DNA of 64,000 nt from Erythrobacter litoralis HTCC2594 (GCF_000013005.1 NC_007722.1:811501-875500), one strand, 5' to 3'; shown: positions 35,910 through 45,534, numbered from the stretch's first letter. The notes: generated by a model not told the origin, from the sequence alone. Translations and numbers: made by a program.

Positions 35910-36418
35910 GCAAGCGGAACAGACCTGAAAAGATCCCGGCTTTAGCCGAGTGCCTTCCTTTTAGATGTCGTGCTCCTTCGTCAATCGGCCAGCAGCATCC
36001 CGAGAGGTGCCTGACGATTCGATCGGGAATGCAACGCAAAGACGGACATAAGGGGGAAAGTCTGCTTCGCGCCCCAAATCTCGTCGTTCCGAAACTATCC
36101 GGGAGATCCCAAAAGCGGTTATTCGCACGGCTCAGTGCGAAGGGAGTTTCGCGCCCCGGTCTCAGCTGTCCGGGATCCACATAGCTGGATACGACTGCCG
36201 ATTGCCAGTCACCGTTGTGGCGACCCATTTGGGTAATTTCTGGCACGATCTTATGCCGGAAATTGATCCGAGCGACCCATAGGGTAACGGTCACGGCTAG
36301 CTCGCGCTCCCCTTGGAGATTTTGTATGGTTCACGGGAAATCATAAAGCTCAAAAAATTAGCTTTTCGCCTATCTTGTTGCTATGTATGTATGGATCAAT
36401 ACATTTTATGTAGGGAAT
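35910..36418. other. Gene-free region between recombinases and the DUF983 locus
   Basis: About 500 bp with no convincing frame. The last 40 bp contain a promoter-like TTGTTG-N18-ATACAT and the dyad described separately. The rest may hold recombination sites, but I see no clear repeats. Confidence 0.5.
36387..36404. promoter_or_regulatory. Dyad operator ATGTAT-N6-ATACAT
   Basis: A perfect 6+6 palindrome overlaps the predicted -10 region, 15 bp upstream of the DUF983 ATG. The downstream MocR-type regulator is the likely ligand, as such regulators often control their own operon. This is inference. Confidence 0.45.
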
Positions 36419-36504
36419 ATGGTGGTGAAGATTTCCGAGCGAACCAAACGAGCGTGGATTTTCGAAGCGGGTTGACGTGACCCCCAGCTTTCCCCCAGCT
36501 GGGA

Positions 36505-37359
36505 TTAGAGCCGGGCGGTTGTTTTGCGCATAAGCGCGATTGAAGCAATGGGCTGCGTAGTGGAGCCCGTAGGGCGTAGCGAAGCAGGCCATTGCTTATC
36601 CAGTTCGGCGGCGAACGCCGCCGGTGTTGCGTAGCCAAGCGATGAGTGCGGTCGCTCCCGGTTGTAATCATCCACCCAGGCGGCGATCTCGACACGGGCA
36701 TGGGCCATGCTCATGAACAGCGTCTCGTTGAGCAGTTCGTCCCGCATGCGACCGTTGAAGCTCTCGACATAGCCATTCTGCATCGGCCTTCCGGGCGCGA
36801 TATAATGCCACTCGACGCCGATCTCGCCGCACCATGCCAGCACGGCGTTGCTGGTGAGCTCGGTTCCGTTGTCGCTGACGATCATGCCGGGCTTGCCACG
36901 CTGGGCGATCAGCTCGGTCAGCTCTCGAACGACACGGCGACCAGAGATCGACGTGTCCGGCACCGCTGCCAGACACTCCCTTGTCACGTCATCGACCACG
37001 TTGAGCACCCGGAACCTCCTGCCCGACGCCATCTGGTCGTGCACGAAGTCCAGGCTCCAGCGCTGGTTCGGTAAGGCGAGCACCGGAGCAGGTGCCCTCG
37101 TGCCGACTGCGCGCCTGCGACTGCGTCGACGCCTCACCGCCAAGCCTTCCTCCTTGTAGAGCCTCTGGGTCTTCTTCCGGTTGATCATGATCCCCTCCCG
37201 GCGCAGCAGGATGTGCAGACGGCGATAGCCGAACCGCCGTCGCTGGTTGGCCAGCTCGCGCAGCTTCTCACGCAGATCGGCGTCATCGCCCCGGGTGGAA
37301 CGGTAACGCACGCTCTTGCGATCGGCATCGATGACACGGCACGCCCGCCGCTCGCTCAT
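36505..37359 (-). CDS. IS3 transposase OrfB (DDE integrase domain)
   Basis: The 284-aa protein has the IS3 HTH_21 region ([17 protein letters not shown]) and the rve catalytic domain with the DDE triad: Asp in SLDFVHDQM, Asp in [11 protein letters not shown], and Glu in [18 protein letters not shown]. It is probably made mainly as an OrfAB fusion by -1 frameshifting at the A6G run of orfA. The stand-alone ATG at 37359 may be used little. Confidence 0.93.
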   Translation of the reverse strand: MSERRACRVIDADRKSVRYRSTRGDDADLREKLRELANQRRRFGYRRLHILLRREGIMINRKKTQRLYKEEGLAVRRRRSRRRAVGTRAPAPVLALPNQRWSLDFVHDQMASGRRFRVLNVVDDVTRECLAAVPDTSISGRRVVRELTELIAQRGKPGMIVSDNGTELTSNAVLAWCGEIGVEWHYIAPGRPMQNGYVESFNGRMRDELLNETLFMSMAHARVEIAAWVDDYNRERPHSSLGYATPAAFAAELDKQWPASLRPTGSTTQPIASIALMRKTTARL

Positions 37360-37409
37360 CCCGTGGCATGCCTGAAGATGAGCGACAGCTTCCCGCTGCG
37401 CGGCGGGCG

Positions 37410-37676
37410 TCAGAACTTTTTTGCCAGAAGATCCTTCAACGCCGCTTTGTCCAGCATCGTGTCGGCCAGCAGGCGCTTGAGCTTGGCGTTCTCGCTCTCG
37501 AGCTCCTTGAGCCGCCGGGCATCAGACACCTCCAGCCCACCATACTTCGACTTCCAGTTGTAGATCGTCGCTTCCGAAACCCCGTGTCGCCGGGCCAGGT
37601 CGGCGGTCTTCGCTCCCGCCTCCGCCTCCTTGAGCACGCCGATGATCTGCTCTTCTGAAAACCTCGTTCTCTTCAT
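37410..37676 (-). CDS. IS3 transposase OrfA
   Basis: The 88-aa protein begins [21 protein letters not shown], has the HTH ([21 protein letters not shown]) and a leucine-zipper-like end. The A6G slippery run at 37422-37416 on the minus strand lies just before the stop, and orfB is in the -1 frame, as expected for IS3 programmed frameshifting. Confidence 0.93.
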   Translation of the reverse strand: MKRTRFSEEQIIGVLKEAEAGAKTADLARRHGVSEATIYNWKSKYGGLEVSDARRLKELESENAKLKRLLADTMLDKAALKDLLAKKF

Positions 37677-38101
37677 CTCGTCCGTCCTTCTGTCAGGGCC
37701 GGACTCTAATCCAACTTGGAGGAAAATCAGGGGGTCACGTCAGGGTTGGAAAGGGTTGTGTCCTCGCTGCGGGAAAGGCGACATGTTTCGCTCGTGGCTC
37801 AAGGTCACCGACAAATGCGAGCAATGTGGTCTCGACTATCGGTTCGCATCTCCTGACGACGGGCCAGCCTTTTTTTCCCTCTGCTTCGTCGCCCCCCCAT
37901 TGCTTGCCGTGATCGTTTGGCTACAGGTCTCGCTCGAACTCCCGACTCTGGTGCTTTTCGTGATCGGCCTCCCCTTGTTAGGGATTGGCTGCGTTTTGCC
38001 GTTGCGTCCAATCAAGGGGTGGCTTGTGGCCTCGCAGTTCGTCAACAAGGCTGTCGAAGCCGGCACAGAGAAACTGTGGGCGGAAATGCACGAGCGGGAG
38101 G

Positions 38102-39465
38102 ATGATTCCAGAAATGACAAACTGGGTTCCTGATCTGAGCGGAAAAGCTGGCCCCAAGTATCTTGCGCTCGCGGAATCACTGACGAATTCTATCGGGACT
38201 GGCGAGCTGAAGCCTGGCGCGCGATTGCCTCCACAGCGCGAACTGGCGCAAACTCTAGGCTTTGATCTGACCACCGTTACCCGTGCCTATAACATCGCTC
38301 GTCAGCGTGGGTTGATCGATGGTCGGGGGAAAGCCGGGAGCTTCGTGCGGGAGACGGCCACGCATTCGATCTACGCAGCCGCGCAAGTGGATACCGGATT
38401 GAATACGCCGCCTGTCCCATCGGACGGGATTCTCCAGAAAGAGATGAAAAGAGCTTTCGATTTGGCTCTTGGCCAGAACGCGGGCTCATTGCTCCAATAT
38501 CAATCCGCTGGCAATGATCAGGCAATCATCCGGGCTGGAACCGACCTTGCGGCGCGGGTCGGGCTATGGATCAGGTAGTCACGGCGGCTGGCGGCCAGAA
38601 TGCGCTGCTCGCCGTATCGCGGGCGGTACTTGCTCCTGGTGCCAGGGTCGCCTGCGGAGAGTTCGTCTACCCCGGCTTTCGCGCAATTGCTTTGCGTCTG
38701 GGGGTCGAACTGGTTCCCTTGCAGGCCATGAATGCCGATACACTGGAGCTTGCCTGTCGGCAGAATGATATTGCGGCGCTCTATGTCGTTCCTACCAACG
38801 ACAATCCCACGGCAACCACCATCCCGCTTTCGGAACGTCGGAGAATTGCTGAGGTCGCTCAGCGATACAAGCTGCAGATCATCGAGGACGATGCCTATGG
38901 CCTTCTGCCAAAGAGTCCGCTGCAGGCGATTTCCAGCCTTGTTCCGCAGCAATCGTGGCACATCCTCAGTACGTCCAAAATCATCTCACCTGCTCTGCGG
39001 ATTGCCTTCATCAGCGCGCCCACCGTGGCAGATGCACTGCGGCTAACGGCGGAGGTGCATGACACCGCTGTGATGCCACCTCCGCTCAATGCGGCAATGG
39101 TCGCAATGTGGTTGCGCGAGGGGGCCTTTGACAGCTTGGTGTCGGCAGTGCGGGGCGAAGCCGAATGGCGTTCGGATCTTGCTGCCAAGATCCTGAAGGA
39201 TCATTCAATCTGCCTCCAGCCTCAGGGTTACCATCTCTGGCTTTCGCTTCCAGCTGGAGCGTCGGCTTCCATGCTCTCTCAGCAGCTTACTGCCGCGGGT
39301 GTCGGAGCGATTCCATCCGACAGGTTCGCGGTAGGCAAGGTCGCCGCGCAAGCGCTGAGGGTCTCGCTTGGCGGCACGGCCCCACGAACAACCCTTGAGG
39401 CCGCTTTGAGACAACTCGCGGGCCATCTATCTCTACTCGACGTCGAGCGGGCTGATATCATTTAG
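38102..39465 (+). pseudogene. MocR-type GntR/aminotransferase regulator, frameshifted
   Basis: The first frame carries a GntR wHTH (LPPQRELAQTLGFDLTTVTRAYNIARQRGLID). The second frame (from about 38556) carries the PLP aminotransferase-like domain with the NDNPTATTIPL substrate motif and the PLP Lys in STSKIISPALR. Together they form one MocR protein of about 455 aa. Loss of one base near 38556-38570 breaks it (RVGL|MDQVVTAAGGQ). Start at 38102 or 38114 overlaps the DUF983 end. It may be a real loss or a sequence error. Confidence 0.82.
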
Positions 39466-39628
39466 GCCGCTTTCCCGGTGGCTCTTGTTCAAACCGGCAA
39501 GTCCGGAACCGGCCCAATTCCAGTCGTATAATTCGAAAGACCTCAATGGGCAGCTTCGGGGCCGGGAGCGGACTATCTGCTTTTAAGACCGGGATGATGA
39601 GCTGCGGACGTTTGATTAGCCCATCGTT

Positions 39629-42148
39629 TCAGTGATCCGGCAGCTCTTGATCCGCAAAGCCCCATCCAGCCAGCGTCTTGCTGCCCGCTCGTGTGAGAAG
39701 GCGATTGGCGTCGTTAATGCTAAAGGACTTGGCGTTCTGCATATCCTTCAATTCGTTCCAGCCTATTGGCACCGCCACGGGTGCGCCGCGACGGGCGCGT
39801 GCGGAGTAAGGTAGAACCGCGGTGCTGCCGCGCTGGTTGCGCAGCCAGTCGATGAAGATCTTTCCTTTGCGCTTGGCCTTGCTCATCGTGGCGGTGAAGC
39901 GCTGCGGCTCTGCCAGCGACAGCGCCTCGGCAAAACGGCGAGCGAAGTCCTTGTGCGCGTCCCATGAATGGCCGGGCGCCAATGGTACCACGACATGCAC
40001 GCCCTTCCCGCCCGAAAGCATCGCAAAGCTGACGAGGCCGATATCGGAAAGCCGCGCCTTTATATCGCGTGCCGCCTGCTTCACGTCGCCGAAGTCCAGC
40101 CCCTCGTCCGGGTCGAGGTCGAAGATCATCCGGTCCGGCAATTCCACATCGTCGGTGCGCGAGGCCCAGCCGTGGAATTCGATCGTGCCCATCTGCACGC
40201 ATTGCAGGATGCCGCGCGCATCCTCGACATAGAGGTAACCCTTCGTCCCGCCGTCCTTCTCCATGATCGGCACGTGGTGCACCGCGTCGCCGAACGCGCC
40301 GCTATCGTGTTTCTGGAAGAAGCATTTCTTGGCCCGTCCCTGTGGACAGCGCACGAGGCTGACGGGACGGCGCGCGGCGAAGGGCAGCATGATACCCGCG
40401 ACGGCCTCGTAATAGTCCGCAAGTTCGCCCTTGGTCTGCCCGCTATCGGGGAATACCACGCGGTCGCGGCTGGAGATCTTGACGTTAGCTGCCGTTTTAG
40501 GGGCGGGGGCCGCCTTTTCCGGCTTCACATCGTCCGCGTCTTTGTCCGACCGCAGGCCCAGATAACTGCCGTGCCGGATCTTGCCGTCCGCGGTGAATTC
40601 GGCGAACGCGATTTCGGCTACCAGCTTCGGCGCCACCCATGTCACTTGCCGTGCGCTGGCTGCGTCCACCGCCACCGGCGGCGTCTTGCGCTCCAGCCGT
40701 TTGAGTTTTCCGGCCAGCATGTCCAGCTCGTCGGCCGTGAAGCCCGTGCCGACGTTGCCCTTGTAGACCAGCTCGCCGTCTTCGTTCTGCGCCATCAGCA
40801 GCGATGCGAATGGGCGGCCCTTGGCGCGGGACGCCTTCCAGCCGACGATCACGAATTCTTGCCGCCGGGTGCATTTGACCTTTACCCAGCCCTTGCTTCG
40901 CGAATGGCGATAGGGCGCGTCGATTTTCTTGGAAATGATGCCTTCCTGCCCGGCGGCGCACATCGCCTCGTACAGCTTCTCGCCCGCGCCGATCACATGG
41001 TCGGCGACGTGGATCGGCGGTTCGGCCGTGGCGAGCATTGCCTCAAGCCGCTCCTTGCGCTCGATATTGGGCAGCTTGGCGAGATCCTCGCCATCCAGCT
41101 CGACCAGGTCGAAGGCGTGGAAGGCCAGCCGGTCGGCCTTGGACTGGCTGCCGTGGCCACGCTTCAGGACCTGCTGCAGCTTGGAGAAATCGGGATTGCC
41201 ATCGGCATCGCTCGCCACGATCTCGCCGTCGATCAGGCTGGCGGGCAAGTCCAGCGCGGCAATCGCTCCTACCAGCGGGCCGAACTTCTCCGTCCAGTCC
41301 TTCCCGCTGCGGGTAAAGACACGCACGTCATTGCCCTTCGCAGCGACAAGAGCGCGGTATCCATCGAACTTGATCTCGTGCATCCAGCCGTTTCCGGCGG
41401 GCACGTCGTCGACCAGGGTCGCGAGCTGCGGTTGGCGAAACTTCGGCAGGGGCGCTGCCTTGCGACGTTTTCTCTGCTTGGCCTTGGCCTCGTTGCGGGC
41501 GGAGGCCTTCTCCATTTGCGCCAGAAAAGCCTCGTCCTTCTTGCCGGCCAGCGGGTATTCGCCTTTCTTGTCCGCGGCGATTTCCGCCATGGAGCGGCCG
41601 GTCAGCACGCTCGTCAGCTCGCGCTCCACCAGCACGTCGCCTTCTTCGGCATGCTCGTCCTGCAATTTGCGCAGGAGCCAGTTCTCCCGCTTTTCTCCCG
41701 GCTTTTTCTTCAGCCTTATCAACAACCACTCGCCCTGCATTCGCCCGCCCTGCAGGATGAAATGGAGGTGGCCCTTCTCCAGGTCTTTCGCGCTCTTGCC
41801 CTCGATTGGGGCCCAGCTGCCACGGTCCCACAGCATTACCGTGCCGCCGCCGTACTCGCCCTTCGGGATGGTCCCTTCGAATTCGGCGTAGGACACCGGG
41901 TGGTCTTCCGTCCGCACGGCCAGGCGCTTGATGTCCGGATCGGGAGAGGGCCCCTTGGTGACCGCCCAGCTTTTCAGCACGCCATCCACTTCCAGTCGCA
42001 AGTCCCAGTGCAGCCGCGTGGCGTCGTGCTTCTGGACTATGAAGAGGTCGCCGCCCGCACTGCTTTCCGCCTTGCCGGAGGGTTCGGGCGTTTTTGCGAA
42101 ATCGCGCTTGGAATTGTATATGGCGAGCGGGTCATTCCGGCGCGCCAT
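39629..42148 (-). CDS. ligD: DNA ligase D (NHEJ ligase-polymerase-phosphoesterase)
   Basis: The 839-aa protein has three domains in the order phosphoesterase, ligase, polymerase. The PE part has FIVQKHDATRLHWDLRLE (35-52) and the ligase Lys is K260 in HEIKFDGYRALV. The C-terminal AEP primase-polymerase has DRMIFDLDPDEGLDF and MLSGGKGVHVVVPL. LigD fills, trims and seals double-strand breaks with Ku. The start at 42148 begins the conserved protein, one base after the ku stop. Confidence 0.95.
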   Translation of the reverse strand: MARRNDPLAIYNSKRDFAKTPEPSGKAESSAGGDLFIVQKHDATRLHWDLRLEVDGVLKSWAVTKGPSPDPDIKRLAVRTEDHPVSYAEFEGTIPKGEYGGGTVMLWDRGSWAPIEGKSAKDLEKGHLHFILQGGRMQGEWLLIRLKKKPGEKRENWLLRKLQDEHAEEGDVLVERELTSVLTGRSMAEIAADKKGEYPLAGKKDEAFLAQMEKASARNEAKAKQRKRRKAAPLPKFRQPQLATLVDDVPAGNGWMHEIKFDGYRALVAAKGNDVRVFTRSGKDWTEKFGPLVGAIAALDLPASLIDGEIVASDADGNPDFSKLQQVLKRGHGSQSKADRLAFHAFDLVELDGEDLAKLPNIERKERLEAMLATAEPPIHVADHVIGAGEKLYEAMCAAGQEGIISKKIDAPYRHSRSKGWVKVKCTRRQEFVIVGWKASRAKGRPFASLLMAQNEDGELVYKGNVGTGFTADELDMLAGKLKRLERKTPPVAVDAASARQVTWVAPKLVAEIAFAEFTADGKIRHGSYLGLRSDKDADDVKPEKAAPAPKTAANVKISSRDRVVFPDSGQTKGELADYYEAVAGIMLPFAARRPVSLVRCPQGRAKKCFFQKHDSGAFGDAVHHVPIMEKDGGTKGYLYVEDARGILQCVQMGTIEFHGWASRTDDVELPDRMIFDLDPDEGLDFGDVKQAARDIKARLSDIGLVSFAMLSGGKGVHVVVPLAPGHSWDAHKDFARRFAEALSLAEPQRFTATMSKAKRKGKIFIDWLRNQRGSTAVLPYSARARRGAPVAVPIGWNELKDMQNAKSFSINDANRLLTRAGSKTLAGWGFADQELPDH

Positions 42149-42149
42149 G

Positions 42150-42986
42150 TCACGCGCTCTTCTTGCGCGTGGACCCCGATTTCTTCGCCGCGGGCTTTTC
42201 ACCCACCGACTTCTTCAACGCGGCCATCAGGTCGATCACATTGCCACCCTCGCTGCCTTCGGGCGCGTCGACATTCTCGATAACCGCCTTATTGCTCTTC
42301 GACTTGGCCTTCTTGTCGATCAGCTTCTTCAGCGCATCGACATAGCGGTCCTCGAACTCGCTGGCGTCGAAGGGCGCGCTCTTGTCCTCGATCAGGGTTG
42401 TGGCGAGGTCGAGCAGTTCCTTCTTCGGCTTGGCCTCGTCGATCTCGTCGAAAAAGGTCTGCCCCTTGCGCACTTCGTCCGCGTAGCGGAGCGTTTCCAG
42501 CAGCAGGCCCTTGCCGCAGGGCTTCAGAGCCACGAGTTTCTCCGATCCGCGCACCGATAATTGTCCCAGCGCCACCTTTTTTGCTTTGCGCAAGGCCTCG
42601 CGCAGCACAATGAAAGCTTCTTCCGCCAGGTCATCCTTCGGCACGACGTAATAGGGTTTCTCGAAATAGAGCGGGTCGATCTCGCAGGATTCAACGAACT
42701 GGACGAGCTCCAGCGTCTTGCGGCTCTCGATCTTTACCGCCTCGATCTCCTCGTCTTCCAGCAGGACGTATTCGCCCTTGGAGATCTCGTAGCCCTTGAT
42801 GATCTCGTCCCGGTCCACCGGGCCGATGCCGGGCACGACCTTCTCATAGGAAATGCGTTTGCCGCTGGGTTCGTGAATCTGGTTGAAGCTGATCTTCGCG
42901 CCGGACTTGGACGCGGAGTAGATTTCCACCGGGATGGAGACGAGGGCTAGCCTGATCTGCCCCTGCCAATATGCGCGCGCTGCCAT
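42150..42986 (-). CDS. ku: Ku homologue (NHEJ end-binding protein)
   Basis: The 278-aa bacterial Ku starts at 42986 (GAAGGGAA upstream) with ARAYWQGQIRLALVSIPVEIY and has the Ku core (KISFNQIHEPSGKRISYEKV, EDEEIEAVKIESRKTLELV) and a Lys-rich tail (KSGSTRKKSA). It binds double-strand ends and recruits LigD, encoded one base downstream in the same operon. Confidence 0.95.
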   Translation of the reverse strand: MAARAYWQGQIRLALVSIPVEIYSASKSGAKISFNQIHEPSGKRISYEKVVPGIGPVDRDEIIKGYEISKGEYVLLEDEEIEAVKIESRKTLELVQFVESCEIDPLYFEKPYYVVPKDDLAEEAFIVLREALRKAKKVALGQLSVRGSEKLVALKPCGKGLLLETLRYADEVRKGQTFFDEIDEAKPKKELLDLATTLIEDKSAPFDASEFEDRYVDALKKLIDKKAKSKSNKAVIENVDAPEGSEGGNVIDLMAALKKSVGEKPAAKKSGSTRKKSA

Positions 42987-43130
42987 CGAAAATTCCCTTC
43001 GATAAACCCAGCGTTCAAAGGCCAAATTGGTTTCAGTGACCGGTGGTGGATTGAAATTTGTCGATACCGCTGTCGATCGAAGAATGAAGCGGCGTTCCGT
43101 TGATCCTGACATAACCGGCGCTATTTATCT

Positions 43131-44267
43131 GTGATGAGAAGATCGTTGACGAAGGCAACGCCAAATTCGCGTCCATGGATAGTGGGTTTGATCATAATGA
43201 ATGGGCTCCTCTTAGCTGCAACAGTGTCGTTAATCTTCATCCAGTCGGCTCCAGTGGCCGAGCCACGGATGGTCACTCCGCGTGGAGACCTAGCTGCAGA
43301 CGAACGCGCCAATATTGACCTGTTCCGCAATGCCCGAGAGTCCGTCGTCTTCATATCGACACGGCAGCGAGTTGCCGATTTCTGGACACGTAATGTCTAC
43401 AGCGTCCCGCGCGGGTCGGGTTCGGGCCTCGTATGGGATGAGGCTGGCCATATCCTCACCAATTATCATGTCATCGAGGGTGCATCAGAAGCGCAAATAC
43501 AGCTTGCTGACGGTCGCCAGTTTTCCGCCACACTGGTGGGTACGAGCCCACAGCACGACCTTGCTGTTTTGAAGATCGGCGGTGCAGGTTTCACAGCGCC
43601 CGCTCGGGTCCCCATAGGCACGAGCAATGATCTGCAAGTCGGGCAGAATGTCTTCGCGATTGGAAACCCGTTCGGCCTAGACTGGACCCTGACTAAAGGG
43701 ATCGTCTCGGCACTGGATCGCTCGCTGCCTAACGAGAACGGCCCCGACATTCGCAACCTGATCCAGACCGATGCGGCCATCAACCCAGGCAATTCGGGCG
43801 GTCCGCTGCTAGATTCAGCGGGCAGACTGATCGGGATCAATACCGCAATCTACAGTCCCTCTGGGGCATCGGCAGGCATCGGTTTTGCCGTACCGGTCGA
43901 CACGGTCATGCGGGTTGTGCCGCAACTGATTTCTGAGGGGCGCTATACGCGGCCCAGCCTTGGCCTTGAAAGCGATGACGATATCAACGACCGGCTCAAG
44001 CGCGCTTCGGGGATCGAAGGGGTTTTTGTCCTGCGGGTCGATCCCGGGTCATCAGCGGATCGCGCCGGTCTGGTTGCTGCCCAGCGCACGAGGCGCGGCG
44101 TCGCTCCAGGGGACATCGTTACCGCTTTGAACGGCAAACCCGTTTCGAGAGTCGGCGATCTGCTCGCTCGGCTTGACGACTTTCGGGTCGGGCAAAGCGT
44201 CGTACTCACGCTGATGCGGGGCGGCGCAGAGCGAACGGTAAGGCTCGAACTCGAGCCGGGAAGCTGA
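43131..44267 (+). CDS. HtrA/DegP-like serine protease
   Basis: The protein of about 378 aa (GTG at 43131 or ATG at 43134) has an N-terminal TM anchor (17-37), a trypsin-like domain with the triad H113 (TNYHVI), D143 (QHDLAVL) and S222 (GNSGGPL), and one PDZ domain (SADRAGLVAAQRTRRGVAPGDIVTALNGKPV). It would degrade misfolded proteins on the periplasmic side. It lies with ku-ligD and chaperone genes in a stress cluster. A bidirectional terminator separates it from hsp20. Confidence 0.93.
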   Translation: MMRRSLTKATPNSRPWIVGLIIMNGLLLAATVSLIFIQSAPVAEPRMVTPRGDLAADERANIDLFRNARESVVFISTRQRVADFWTRNVYSVPRGSGSGLVWDEAGHILTNYHVIEGASEAQIQLADGRQFSATLVGTSPQHDLAVLKIGGAGFTAPARVPIGTSNDLQVGQNVFAIGNPFGLDWTLTKGIVSALDRSLPNENGPDIRNLIQTDAAINPGNSGGPLLDSAGRLIGINTAIYSPSGASAGIGFAVPVDTVMRVVPQLISEGRYTRPSLGLESDDDINDRLKRASGIEGVFVLRVDPGSSADRAGLVAAQRTRRGVAPGDIVTALNGKPVSRVGDLLARLDDFRVGQSVVLTLMRGGAERTVRLELEPGS

Positions 44268-44275
44268 TGCACGAA

Positions 44276-44310
44276 GAAGGGCCGGTCCCATTGGTGAGAC
44301 CGGCCCTCAT
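44276..44310. terminator. Bidirectional terminator between htrA-like gene and hsp20
   Basis: A perfect 10-bp stem (AGGGCCGGTC/GACCGGCCCT, 10-nt loop) lies between convergent genes. The T-run is weak on both sides. Confidence 0.6.
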
Positions 44311-44318
44311 GGCTGCCA

Positions 44319-44819
44319 TTAACCGGCGTTTATCGGGAACGTCTTGCGTCCCTTTGTCGCTTCTGCGGTACGCGGAACCGTAATGGTCAGAACACCATTA
44401 CGGAAGGCCGCCTCGACCTTCTCCTCGTCGATCTGCGAAGGCAGGCCGATGCGCCGCTCGAAGCGGCCATAGCGGCGTTCGGAATAGCCGCGTTCCTCGT
44501 CGTTTGTATCGGACTTCTTTTCGCCCCGGATCACCAGCTCGTGATCGTCCAGGCTGATCTCGATGTCCTTTTCCTCCATGCCCGGCAACTCGGCTGTGAC
44601 CCGGACTTCCTTGGCGTTTTCCGACAATTCGACCCGCGGCCAGCCAATGCTGCGCCCGATGGACGGCAGCGAGGGCATGGAAAAGCCGCGAAACATGTCG
44701 TCGAACAGGCGATTGATATCCCGATGAAGCGACATCACCGGATGATCGACCCGCTCCTCCTGCCGGGGAGCGATGTCTTGGCCCTGGCTTTTCCAGGGAA
44801 TGAGATCGCGAATAGCCAT
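44319..44819 (-). CDS. Small heat-shock protein Hsp20, copy 1
   Basis: The 166-aa protein has an alpha-crystallin domain (WPRVELSENAKEVRVTAELPGMEEKDIEISLDD, RIGLPSQIDEEKVEAAFRNGVLTITVP) and a short C-terminal tail. The start at 44819 follows GGAGGG. Hsp20s hold unfolding proteins for refolding. Organisation with the second hsp20, 103 bp upstream, suggests one operon. Confidence 0.93.
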   Translation of the reverse strand: MAIRDLIPWKSQGQDIAPRQEERVDHPVMSLHRDINRLFDDMFRGFSMPSLPSIGRSIGWPRVELSENAKEVRVTAELPGMEEKDIEISLDDHELVIRGEKKSDTNDEERGYSERRYGRFERRIGLPSQIDEEKVEAAFRNGVLTITVPRTAEATKGRKTFPINAG

Positions 44820-44922
44820 CTCGACAGCCCTCCTTATATCCGACTGGTTTGGGCAAAACTCCATCAAGCGGGGCAGGTGCGATTGCACCCACCCCACCGA
44901 GGATTCGCCCGATGATTGAGGC

Positions 44923-45399
44923 TTAAGCCGCCTTGTCTCCGGTCAGCTGCGGCGTGTCGTCATTGACATGCTCGCGGCTGCCGATGGCGATCTTGCGCGG
45001 CTTGAGCGATTCCGGAACGATTCGCTGGAGCGATATCGTCAGCATGCCGTGCTCATAGTCCGCATCGCGCACTTCGACATAGTCGGCCAGCTGGAACCGG
45101 CGCTCGAACGCGCGGGCAGCGATCCCGCGGTGAACGAATTCGACATCGTCTTCGTCCTTCTCCTCCTTCTGAGCAGAGATGACGAGCTGGTTCTGCTGTG
45201 CAGTGACGTCAATTTCGTCCGGGCGGAAGCCGGCAACCGCTAGAGTGATCCGGTAGCTGTCCTCGCCGGTGCGGACGATATCGAAGGGCGGGTAGCTATC
45301 CTGCGTCTCAGCGCGGAAGCTGTTCTCGAGCGCATCGAAGAGCCGGTCGAATCCGACCGTCGAGCGACGATAGGGGGTCAAATCAAATGCAGTTCTCAT
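44923..45399 (-). CDS. Small heat-shock protein Hsp20 (IbpA-like), copy 2
   Basis: The 158-aa IbpA-type protein starts MRTAFDLTPYRRSTVGFDRLFD and has the crystallin core (YRITLAVAGFRPDEIDVTAQQNQLVISAQ, FVHRGIAARAFERRFQLADYVEV). It is first in its operon, preceded by an RpoH-type promoter and a ROSE-type RNA thermometer. Different subfamily from copy 1, consistent with hetero-oligomers. Confidence 0.94.
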   Translation of the reverse strand: MRTAFDLTPYRRSTVGFDRLFDALENSFRAETQDSYPPFDIVRTGEDSYRITLAVAGFRPDEIDVTAQQNQLVISAQKEEKDEDDVEFVHRGIAARAFERRFQLADYVEVRDADYEHGMLTISLQRIVPESLKPRKIAIGSREHVNDDTPQLTGDKAA

Positions 45400-45404
45400 T
45401 TCCA

Positions 45405-45465
45405 AATCCTCCTTGTTGAGCAATCTGGGCACGAGAAGCGTCAGCGAACGAAAGAGCTGACGCCC
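45405..45465 (-). promoter_or_regulatory. ROSE-type RNA thermometer before hsp20 copy 2
   Basis: In the leader, UUGCU (45423-45419) faces AGGAG of the SD (45413-45409) across a 5-nt loop. This is the hallmark ROSE pairing with a central G-G mismatch. A second stem (GCGTCAGC/GCTGACGC, 45438-45463) lies upstream. ROSE elements melt on heating and release the SD. Found by pattern only. Confidence 0.72.
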
Positions 45466-45505
45466 TAATGTCCAACCGGACCCGCTATGGCATCCGGTAT
45501 TAACG

Positions 45506-45534
45506 AAATTAGGAAACTCGCAATTGGTTTCAAG
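45506..45534 (-). promoter_or_regulatory. RpoH-type heat-shock promoter
   Basis: On the minus strand CTTGAAA (45534-45528), 14 nt, CCTAATTT (45513-45506) matches the sigma-32 -35/-10 pattern, with the ROSE leader downstream. Confidence 0.6.

Larger units (their letters stand above)
36473..37742 (-). mobile_element. IS3-family insertion sequence (IS407-type)
   Basis: The 1270-bp element has terminal inverted repeats beginning TGACGTGACCCCC at both ends and a 4-bp target duplication GGGT (36469-36472 and 37743-37746). A 4-bp duplication is typical of the IS407 group. It carries orfA and orfB in -1 relation. Fresh ends and intact frames suggest recent insertion. Confidence 0.95.
36419..38133 (+). 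pseudogene. DUF983 membrane protein gene interrupted by IS3
   Basis: The codons before the IS (36419-36472: MVVKISERTKRAWIFEAG) and after it (from 37747: WKGLCPRCGKGDMFRSW) join in one frame when the IS and one GGGT copy are removed. The restored protein of about 150 aa has the DUF983 zinc motif CPRCGKG...CEQCGLDY and two TM segments (LCFVAPPLLAVIVWLQVSL, LVLFVIGLPLLGIGCVLPL). The IS separates the start codon from the rest, so the gene is inactive here. The MocR gene overlaps its 3' end. Confidence 0.88.

Noticed and set aside
35809..36294. 161-codon minus-strand frame after the second recombinase
   Set aside because: It overlaps the recombinase end, lacks an SD and shows no protein-like pattern.
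39968..42283. 771-codon plus-strand frame opposite ligD
   Set aside because: Antisense shadow of ligD; composition is His/Arg/Gln-rich without domains.
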